Shown here piece after piece: positions 1 to 4,224 of a DNA stretch of 6,298 nt. Every line of letters starts with the position of its first letter. Position 1 is the stretch's first letter. The DNA lies in the NCBI GenBank assembly GCA_003663055.1, contig QMZF01000064.1, forward strand, positions 1-6,298, read 5' to 3'. This DNA comes from Archaeoglobales archaeon (GTDB taxonomy: Archaea; Halobacteriota; Archaeoglobi; Archaeoglobales; Archaeoglobaceae). Under the pieces are notes generated by a model that saw only the letters and a list, made by a program, of their open reading frames with translations, made no database searches and was not told where the DNA came from. Both the position numbers and the translations under genes were made by a program.

Positions 1-584
1 AATCCTTCCTTACCAGCTTTAGCCAAAATCAAATCTTTATTTTCTAGCGCCTTATCATAGAAATTGTCGGCTTTCACCCACTCCCCATAGCGATAATAGG
101 CATTCCCAAGTCCTGCATAGGCTAACGCGTAATTAGGATCTAATTCAAGCACCTTGTTAAAGTCGTTTACTGCCTTATTGAATTTGTCGATGATGTCTTG
201 GCTGAAAGGCTTACGATAATAATGTACAAACTGGATGTAGGCTAAGCCGCGATGATAATATGCGTCCACGAAGTCAGGCTTAAGCTCAATAGCCTTAGTA
301 AAGTCTTGGATGGCCTTTTCGTAAGGTTCCTTGTTATAGTAGCTTCCTGTTTTGAAGTGAGCAAGACCGCGGTTGAAATAGGCTTCTGCGTAATCAGGTT
401 TAAGTTCAATCGCTTTAGTGAAATATTCGATCGCCTTCTCATAATTTCCTTTCTCGTATTCTTGAACTCCAAGGTTGTTATAGTTTTCTGCACTTACGGT
501 CGCGTAGGTTCCTAGAATTAGCGCCGCTAATACGGCTATAATGATTGCAGTTACTATTCCGATTGCAATTGTCAGTCTCCTCAA
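1..584 (-). CDS. Membrane-anchored tetratricopeptide repeat (TPR) protein, 3' end outside window
   Basis: The first 194 residues are visible; the rest lies beyond the left edge. The start is TTG at 584: an in-frame TGA at 591-593 lies just upstream and a strong Shine-Dalgarno GGAGGTGA (591-598) sits six bases before it. Residues 4-26 form one hydrophobic segment (signal anchor or uncleaved signal), so the repeats probably face outside the membrane; this is inference. About four TPR units follow. TPR1 (about 33-66) carries NNLGVQEYEKGNYEKAIEYF. TPR2 (67-105) and TPR3 (106-152) are lengthened by roughly 6 and 13 residues in the A-B loop (around NKEP and around YYRKPFSQD), and TPR4 starts at about 153. 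The decapeptide FTKAIELKPD occurs identically at 55-64 and 95-104, but with different synonymous codons, which points to an old repeat kept by selection. TPR proteins are protein-interaction scaffolds; no enzymatic domain is visible and no specific partner can be named. Confidence 0.9.
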   Translation of the reverse strand, partial: MRRLTIAIGIVTAIIIAVLAALILGTYATVSAENYNNLGVQEYEKGNYEKAIEYFTKAIELKPDYAEAYFNRGLAHFKTGSYYNKEPYEKAIQDFTKAIELKPDFVDAYYHRGLAYIQFVHYYRKPFSQDIIDKFNKAVNDFNKVLELDPNYALAYAGLGNAYYRYGEWVKADNFYDKALENKDLILAKAGKEG

Positions 585-590
585 AATGCT

Positions 591-640
591 TCACCTCCAT
601 CTTTTCTCATTGTTACTTTTTTCATCGATTATTTTTAAAA
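591..640 (-). promoter_or_regulatory. Promoter and ribosome binding site of the TPR gene
   Basis: On the minus strand a TATA-like TTTTAAAAAT (about 630-639) is followed by a purine-rich leader and GGAGGTGA at 591-598. Archaeal transcription normally starts about 25 bases after the TATA centre, so the leader would be about 25-30 bases. The Shine-Dalgarno match is strong and decides the TTG start. Position and composition only; the transcription start is inferred. Confidence 0.5.
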
Positions 641-651
641 GTTATTACTTA

Positions 652-682
652 CTCAGAATAGTAGCAACATTTATATTCTGAG
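652..682. repeat. 9-bp perfect inverted repeat in the divergent promoter region
   Basis: CTCAGAATA (652-660) and TATTCTGAG (674-682) are perfect reverse complements separated by 13 bases. A second, offset pair, GTAGC (661-665) and GCTAC (682-686), is interleaved with it. The right arm overlaps the TATA-like element of the plus-strand small gene, and the left arm lies just upstream of the TPR promoter. This is the geometry expected of an operator for a dimeric regulator acting on one or both divergent genes. A transcribed hairpin is unlikely because the repeat lies upstream of the inferred start sites in both directions. Confidence 0.45.
670..677 (+). promoter_or_regulatory. TATA box of the small membrane-protein gene
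   Basis: TTTATATT at 670-677 lies about 36 bases before the ATG at 710. This predicts a transcript starting around 698-702, carrying only a very short leader that contains GGGAGGG (702-708). The element coincides with the right arm of the inverted repeat, so binding there could block TBP. Inferred from position and composition. Confidence 0.4.
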
Positions 683-709
683 CTACCTTGTTGAGAATGG
701 TGGGAGGGT

Positions 710-868
710 ATGTGTGTTCCGGTTGCAGTTACAGTAGGAGCAGTAAAAAGTTCAGGAATGTTTGCTGTTCTTATCGGACAGATAGCAGCTCTTACAGCAG
801 TAGTAGGCATATTCATAGTAAACCTTCGGAAGGGTTTAAGAAAGCGAGGATTCGCAGAGGAAAAATAA
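710..868 (+). CDS. Small single-span membrane protein, 52 residues, unrecognised
   Basis: Starting at ATG 710 the frame encodes a protein with Val/Ala-rich N terminus (VPVAVTVGAV), a clear hydrophobic helix at about residues 17-38 (around MFAVLIGQIAALTAVVGIFI), and a strongly basic C-terminal tail (NLRKGLRKRGF). By the positive-inside rule the tail would be cytoplasmic. An in-frame TGA at 692-694 fixes the N-terminal limit. GGGAGGG at 702-708 could be a Shine-Dalgarno, though it sits only one base from the ATG, which is unusually close. The competing longer frame across 688-876 is Ser/Cys-rich, with no membrane or domain character, and reads like an out-of-frame shadow. Upstream lies a plausible TATA box with an overlapping inverted repeat, which favours a real gene. 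I do not recognise a family. The alternative is that it is the C-terminal remnant of a larger membrane protein in this decayed region. Confidence 0.45.
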   Translation: MCVPVAVTVGAVKSSGMFAVLIGQIAALTAVVGIFIVNLRKGLRKRGFAEEK

Positions 869-1080
869 AGGCTTAAAAAAATTTTTATGAAAATTAAATC
901 TAATGTTTAAAGTTTGGTTTGGACACTCCTAAGCATAATTCGCAACTAACTTGACCACATGTGAACTTTTTAATCCAAACAAGCAAAAAGCCATAGTTAG
1001 CGGGTATCATGCGCTTAGAGCGCGGTATTTTGACTTAATAGGCAAAAGGATGCTTGGAGTGATGAAAGCACGAATAGGCG
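869..1080 (+). other. Non-coding flank upstream of the IS110 remnant, with a short hairpin
   Basis: No convincing gene is seen here. AT-rich stretches at 875-900 (a T-run at 882-886 and ATTAAATC at 893-900) could serve as a weak terminator for the small gene or as a TATA element. A GC-rich hairpin GCGCT-TAG-AGCGC lies at 1011-1023. A TTG-initiated frame is open from 951 to 1223, but its second half is the transposase remnant described below, so I read its first half as chance extension into the flank. In IS110-group elements the left non-coding end, upstream of the transposase, encodes the guide (bridge) RNA. This stretch is where a decayed copy of that end would lie, but I cannot show it. 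Confidence 0.3.
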
Positions 1081-1318
1081 AGTATCTACTACGTAGGAAT
1101 AGATTTGCAAGATACTCCTACGTAGTCGTTCTGAACGAAGTAGAAGAAGTAGTAGAGGAAAGAAGAGTATCAAACGAAGAACTCAAAGAATTTGCAGAGA
1201 AATACAGAGGTTCAAAAGCATAGAATCGACAGGAAGCTACAGATTCGCTTACGATATTCTAGACAGGTACATGGATGTAAAGCTTGCTCACCCATCAAAA
1301 ACAAGGATAATGGCTAGG
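1081..1318 (+). pseudogene. IS110-family (DEDD) transposase, N-terminal fragment with two frameshifts
   Basis: Three reading frames taken in order rebuild the start of an IS110-type transposase. Positions 1081-1110 give SIYYVGIDLQ, matching the VGIDxxK motif with the first catalytic Asp. From about 1111 to 1220 the next frame gives YSYVVVLNE...VEERRVSNEELKEFAEKY. From about 1220 to 1318 a third frame gives IESTGSYRFAYDILDRYM then DVKLAHPSKTRIMARM, containing the ESTG motif with the catalytic Glu and the LAHPxKT motif. Each shift equals a net loss of one base. The match ends just where the family has its KTDxxDA motif (the last two acidic residues), so the catalytic centre and the whole C-terminal Ser domain are missing. 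In intact elements the DEDD transposase recombines DNA and is guided by an element-encoded RNA; this copy is dead. The frame open from 951 to 1223 covers its middle part and is not a separate gene. Family assignment is from motif memory, not from a search. Confidence 0.7.
1088..1126. repeat. 11-bp inverted repeat made of two CTACGTAG palindromes
   Basis: ACTACGTAGGA (1088-1098) and TCCTACGTAGT (1116-1126) are perfect reverse complements with a 17-base spacer. Each arm contains the self-complementary octamer CTACGTAG. A further pair, AGTATC (1081-1086) and GATACT (1111-1116), is offset within the same segment. The repeat covers the start of the transposase remnant and one of its frameshift points. 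It may be an old operator, a foldback structure or chance. Confidence 0.4.
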
Positions 1319-1776
1319 ATGTCAAGTTTAACACAGGAATAAGCGATGAAGAATTCGAATTTAAGATTCCAGAAGGGGCAAAGATAGTTGAGAGGTGGTT
1401 GTTTAACCTTACAATTGATGAAGCTCAAAAACGTGTCAACTTCACGATAATCATTCCCAATTACACTGCAGGTTATGAATTCAGTCGTGCAGCTGTAATC
1501 AAGAGAATTGATTCTATGCTCGGAAATGAGACTGTTGTACTTCAGTTCAAAAAGGGTGACGAAGGATTTGCAATAGGAGAGTCCATTAACGTAAAAGAGA
1601 TTGTACCGTGGCGACCAAATCCTACAAAGGTGAAGATAAAGGACAAAGAAGGAGAGATATTTGAATTCTCTTCTGGCAGAAAAATACTGAGATTTAGTAG
1701 CAACGGAATAGTAATTGAAATTCAGGGAAGGCTTAGCAATGAAGAACTTATTAAAATTGCTGAATCAATGTTATAG
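1318..1776 (+). pseudogene. LolA-like/DUF4367 lipoprotein-type gene, 5'-truncated
   Basis: The open frame begins directly after TAG at 1315-1317 with DVKFNTGISDEEFEFKIPEG and runs 152 codons to TAG at 1774. The beginning resembles the end of an archaeal LolA-like (outer-membrane-lipoprotein-sorting-type) beta domain. From about 1399 it matches the DUF4367 pattern: LTIDEAQKRVNFTIIIPNYT, a central VVLQFKKGDEG strand, the KIKDKEGEIFEF and ILRF strands, and the characteristic end GRLSNEELIKIAESM. No ATG or GTG start lies at a sensible place: the first usable in-frame codon is TTG at 1399, which would cut through the fold, and no Shine-Dalgarno precedes it. Upstream, the sequence changes to transposase debris. 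In intact relatives these are secreted or lipid-anchored envelope proteins; here the signal peptide and most of the N-terminal domain are gone. The frame itself is uninterrupted, so the truncation may be fairly recent, or a short product may still be made. Confidence 0.65.
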
Positions 1777-1988
1777 AATAAAGCTACGTCGATTTTCAAT
1801 TGAACAAGCTGCAAAAGGACTTCAAAGACCAAGATATGAATTGAATCCCAGAAGTAACGAAAAAGTATGAGGGCAAGAAAAGAGATTGTTTGAACACTGG
1901 TATTCAGACAGGCGATTTCCTAGAAATCTTCATAAAAAGCCTCTCAAAACTAAAGTTATATCGACAATGTATTTATTTCCAAAGTTAG
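1777..1988 (+). other. Spacer with unrecognised, probably decayed coding sequence
   Basis: One frame is open from 1782 to 1841, hits TGA at 1842-1844, then stays open to TAG at 1986-1988. Around the stop the product reads QLNKLQKDFKDQDMN, then IPEVTKKYEGKKRDCLNTGI and QTGDFLEIFIKSLSKLKLY. The composition (charged amphipathic helices) looks protein-like. There is no credible start codon with a ribosome binding site, and I do not recognise the family. The simplest reading is the tail of a dead gene. It could also be non-coding leader sequence for the downstream gene. Confidence 0.25.
1968..1977 (+). promoter_or_regulatory. Probable TATA box of the TldD-family gene
   Basis: The AT-rich TGTATTTATT at 1968-1977 is centred about 30 bases before the ATG at 2004, so transcription would start within a few bases of the start codon. 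No Shine-Dalgarno is present before the ATG (CAATTACGTCAAGAT), which fits a leaderless mRNA. GTTATATC at 1955-1962 is a second candidate giving a leader of about 20 bases. Confidence 0.4.
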
Positions 1989-2003
1989 CAATTACGTCAA
2001 GAT

Positions 2004-3257
2004 ATGAATGCAATGGACATAGCCCTAGAAAGAGGGGCAGATTTCGTGCAAATATCTAACGTTAGAAGTGAAATTACCGAACTGGCTTTGAGAGGGACTT
2101 CATTTGAATTCAACCACAATTCAACGAGTATAAACTGTGTAAGATTGTTGTACAACGGAGTGTGGGGAATAGCTTCAAGCAATAGGGAAAATCCGGAGAA
2201 TTTGGTTGATTTGGCCATAAAGCAAGCGAGATCAATCAAATCAGAAGGGATAGAACTGGCTGAAGCAAAAATGGCTGAAGGAGTATTTAACTTTAAGCAG
2301 GAAGTTGATGACGAAGAGATAAAAGAGATAATAAGAGACTTATACAACACAATTCCTGGTTTTTCGGAAATAGTATTCGTTAAAGAGGTTATTGCCAGAA
2401 GAATCCAGAATAGTGATGGTGCAGATGCAGTGGAGACTAAATCACTTCTAAGCCTAAGTATCAGCACGTTTGCTGGAAACTCCGTTGTGTCTGCTGAAGT
2501 TGGTGGAATTGATAGCAAATTGATAGAAAATAATGCTGAAAACATCGTTGAGAATACGCTTTCAAGAATAAGAGGGGTCTCCAACGCTAGGATTCTCAAT
2601 CCCCTCATGAGGGGAATTAAGCTGCCGGTAATTTTGACGAAGGAAGCTGCTTGTGCATACGTTCACGAAATGGTTCACAATCTTGAAGCAGACGTTGTAA
2701 TAGAGAGGGGAGAATCTTTGTATGGCAAATCAGACGAGCTAACTGTATACGATGATCCAAGCTATGCTGGATTTGGATTCTATGCTTTTGATGACGAGGG
2801 GGTTTTATCGAGGAGAAAAACGCTGATAAAAGATGGTGAAGTTGATAACTACCTACATACAAGATTTACGGCAAGAGTTTTTGGAGATGAGCCAAAGGGA
2901 AATGGCAGAGGACTTTATACATTTCCAAAAGCGTTTATGAGTAACGTAATCGTTAAAAAAGGTAGCTGGACTCTGGAAGAAATGATTTCCGAGACGAGAG
3001 AAGGATTCATTGTTGAAGGACTGGTTGAAGGGAAAACCCATAAAAACTACGTAGTAATCTTTCCCGAACTGGCATGGTACATCAGAAATGGAGAGGTTAG
3101 ACATCCAGCAAAAGTTGAATCAGTTAAGATTCCACTTAATCTATCGCTGGTTGTGGGAGTGGGGAAGGAATACTTTGAAAGAATAGCCTATGAAAAATCT
3201 TTTGCACTGGCCGAGGTATCTCCTCCGATACTTATAGAAAAAGCAAGCTTGAACTGA
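2004..3257 (+). CDS. TldD/PmbA-family metalloprotease homologue (divergent)
   Basis: This 417-residue protein matches the TldD side of the TldD/PmbA (TldD/TldE) family, cytosolic metalloproteases known for peptide maturation and degradation (microcin B17, CcdA). The N-terminal domain (about 10-190) starts with ADFVQISNVRSEITELALRG and contains the GVWGIASSN strand. The C-terminal domain has GIKLPVILTKEAACAYVHEM with the metal motif region at 221-230, then FYAFDDEGVLSRRKTLIKDG, YLHTRFTARVFG and EPKGNGRG, all typical of TldD. Two features depart from the family as I know it. The usual HExxxH (HEAxGHxLExD) is here H221-E-M-V-H225-N-L-E-A-D, one residue shorter. The C-terminal Cys of the VCGKxGQ motif is absent: the only cysteines are C45 and C217. 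The start at 2004 allows a leaderless transcript; ATG 2013 is an alternative. No TldE/PmbA partner lies in the window. It may be an active zincin with altered geometry or a non-catalytic paralogue. Confidence 0.88.
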   Translation: MNAMDIALERGADFVQISNVRSEITELALRGTSFEFNHNSTSINCVRLLYNGVWGIASSNRENPENLVDLAIKQARSIKSEGIELAEAKMAEGVFNFKQEVDDEEIKEIIRDLYNTIPGFSEIVFVKEVIARRIQNSDGADAVETKSLLSLSISTFAGNSVVSAEVGGIDSKLIENNAENIVENTLSRIRGVSNARILNPLMRGIKLPVILTKEAACAYVHEMVHNLEADVVIERGESLYGKSDELTVYDDPSYAGFGFYAFDDEGVLSRRKTLIKDGEVDNYLHTRFTARVFGDEPKGNGRGLYTFPKAFMSNVIVKKGSWTLEEMISETREGFIVEGLVEGKTHKNYVVIFPELAWYIRNGEVRHPAKVESVKIPLNLSLVVGVGKEYFERIAYEKSFALAEVSPPILIEKASLN

Positions 3258-3290
3258 TTTTTAGGATTTAACAACTATTTTGATTTTTTA
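3258..3290 (+). terminator. T-rich terminator after the TldD-family gene
   Basis: T-runs at 3258-3262, 3278-3281 and 3284-3289 follow directly on the TGA stop. Archaeal RNA polymerase ends transcripts in such oligo-T tracts without needing a hairpin. The position between a plus-strand gene and a convergent tRNA supports termination here. Confidence 0.5.
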
Positions 3291-3317
3291 AGTAACTGCT
3301 TCAATCTAGCCTACTCT

Positions 3318-3337
3318 AAAGAAGACAAAGGAGAAAG
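3318..3337 (-). terminator. T-rich terminator after tRNA-Arg
   Basis: Just downstream of the tRNA the minus strand reads a pyrimidine-rich tract with three T-runs (TTTCTCC, TTTG, TTCTTT; rc of 3318-3336), typical of archaeal tRNA termination. Confidence 0.5.
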
Positions 3338-3412
3338 CGGACCCGGCGGGATTTGAACCCGCGATCTGCAGCTTAGGAGGCTGCCGCCTTATCCATGCTA
3401 GGCTACGGGTCC
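3338..3412 (-). tRNA. tRNA-Arg (anticodon CCT), intronless
   Basis: All four arms fold perfectly on the minus strand: acceptor GGACCCG/CGGGTCC, T8-A9, D stem GCCT/AGGC with a 10-base loop containing GG, anticodon stem GCAGC/GCTGC with loop CTCCTAA, a 5-base variable loop, and T stem GCGGG/CCCGC with loop TTCAAAT. The anticodon at positions 34-36 is CCT, which reads AGG (arginine). The discriminator base is G (3338), and the genome continues CTT, so CCA is added after transcription. There is no intron. The gene is convergent with the TldD-family gene and transcribed in the same direction as rnhB, but with its own promoter region. Confidence 0.97.
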
Positions 3413-3448
3413 TTAGAGATAACACTTCATTGCATACATACTCTTCGC

Positions 3449-3466
3449 AATTTAAGTCTTTTCCTA
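3449..3466 (-). promoter_or_regulatory. tRNA-Arg promoter, proximal element
   Basis: The minus strand reads GGAAAAGACTTAAATT: a purine-rich BRE followed by a TATA box (CTTAAATT, 3449-3456). The predicted start is about 15 bases before the tRNA, leaving a short 5' leader for RNase P to remove. Confidence 0.55.
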
Positions 3467-3481
3467 ACGGCGTCTGAAAGG

Positions 3482-3499
3482 TATTTAAGTGTCTTTTCT
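3482..3499 (-). promoter_or_regulatory. tRNA-Arg promoter-like element, distal copy
   Basis: The minus strand reads AGAAAAGACACTTAAATA, nearly the same as the proximal element (GAAAAGAC then CTTAAAT), 33 bases further upstream. It could be a second start site or a duplicated, now idle promoter. Confidence 0.35.
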
Positions 3500-3533
3500 C
3501 AAGTTTGTAGTTGGGGCCGGACAACTAATAACA

Positions 3534-3552
3534 CCTCGTTCGATCCTCGTTC
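3534..3552. repeat. Short direct repeat, CCTCGTTC twice with an 11-base period
   Basis: CCTCGTTC occurs at 3534-3541 and 3545-3552, between the rnhB stop and the tRNA promoters. An 11-base period puts both copies on about the same DNA face, as for a direct-repeat binding site, but chance is possible. Nothing else but the promoter elements is seen in 3413-3563. Confidence 0.25.
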
Positions 3553-3563
3553 TAAATATTAAA

Positions 3564-4202
3564 CTAAAAGAACTCATCCAAAGATTGCTGACAAATTCTG
3601 TCGAGAGTTTTCCAGCTTTTTCTGACGTGGGGGGGAAAGCGGCCGTGCTCCTTAAAATAACTCTTCAAAAACGAGATAGTCTTCCTATCGCTTGCGTAAC
3701 CGCTACCAAAATCAACGCCGAGTTCTTCCTTTATTTTGTCCACTTCTCTATCCCTCTCCACCTTTGCAACTATGGAAGCAGCAGAAACAATTGGTTTGAG
3801 TTCATCCGCCCTGTGCATGGCCTTCACTTCTTTGTCCGTCCTTCTTTTCAGCGCTTCTGCGAGCCTTTCAGGAATTACGTCTGGAGAATCGACGAAAACA
3901 ACATCGGGATTAAGTTTCTCGATTATCTTAGCATAGCAATCGGTGAGAATCTCGTTTATCGTCTTCTTTTCCATAAGCCTGTCGAGCTTCTCTGGTGAAA
4001 GCTTCAAAACATGGCATTTGCAGAACTTTACTATCTCCTCTGCAAGCTCCTCTCGCCTCTTTCTGCTCAACCTCTTTGAATCCTTTACACCAATTTTCTC
4101 AAGTTCTGCAAGCTTTTCTTCATCGCAGCACACGCCACACACAACGAGTGGGCCTATCACAGGCCCCTTGCCCGCCTCATCTATACCAGCAATTCTGGCC
4201 AT
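3564..4202 (-). CDS. rnhB: Ribonuclease HII
   Basis: The enzyme cleaves the RNA strand of RNA/DNA hybrids and nicks 5' of single ribonucleotides in DNA, serving primer removal and ribonucleotide excision repair in the cytosol. From the ATG at 4202 the protein has 212 residues, the normal archaeal length. It opens with AGIDEAGKGPVIGPLVV, which carries D8 and E9. D105 (VVFVDSPDV) and D133 (HRADELKPIVSAASI) complete the DEDD metal site, and the GSGYASD motif supplies the Tyr (Y169) that recognises the RNA-DNA junction. KDSK (40-43) is also conserved. An in-frame ATG at 4223 would add MYSESIT; relatives begin close to the GIDEAGKG motif, so the inner ATG is preferred, but this is not certain. The srp54 stop lies at 4225-4227, so the two genes are almost contiguous and very likely co-transcribed. 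A run of seven G (plus strand, about 3628-3634) lies in the gene, but the frame is intact across it. Confidence 0.95.
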   Translation of the reverse strand: MARIAGIDEAGKGPVIGPLVVCGVCCDEEKLAELEKIGVKDSKRLSRKRREELAEEIVKFCKCHVLKLSPEKLDRLMEKKTINEILTDCYAKIIEKLNPDVVFVDSPDVIPERLAEALKRRTDKEVKAMHRADELKPIVSAASIVAKVERDREVDKIKEELGVDFGSGYASDRKTISFLKSYFKEHGRFPPHVRKSWKTLDRICQQSLDEFF

Positions 4203-4224
4203 GGTTATACTCTCAGAATACATC

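Noticed and set aside
688..876. 62-codon frame over the small membrane-protein gene
   Set aside because: It is Ser/Cys/Arg-rich with no structure, while the overlapping frame at 710-868 has a clear membrane helix and a better start context.
951..1223. TTG-initiated 90-codon open frame as a hypothetical gene
   Set aside because: Its second half (from about 1111) is the middle of the IS110-like transposase, which continues in other frames on both sides. The first half has no recognisable domain, and no ribosome binding site precedes the TTG.
1842..1844. TGA as a selenocysteine codon within the 1782-1988 frame
   Set aside because: No redox motif surrounds it, no recoding stem-loop is evident, and the frame has no credible start. 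A nonsense mutation in a dead gene is simpler.
1997..2608. 203-codon frame antisense to the TldD-family gene
   Set aside because: It is fully covered by a well-supported gene, is Ser/Leu-rich as expected for the complement of that coding sequence, and matches no family I know.
3512..3555. A second tRNA or small RNA suggested by TTCGATCC near 3540
   Set aside because: No acceptor, D or anticodon stems pair around it. It is better read as a short direct repeat.
3628..3634. Seven-G run as a frameshift site in rnhB
   Set aside because: The RNase HII frame is intact and keeps the expected length and C terminus, so there is no sign of slippage or error.
4203..4223. Upstream ATG at 4223 as the rnhB start
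   Set aside because: It adds only MYSESIT before the usual family N terminus and places the start one base from the srp54 stop. It is possible, but less likely than ATG 4202.
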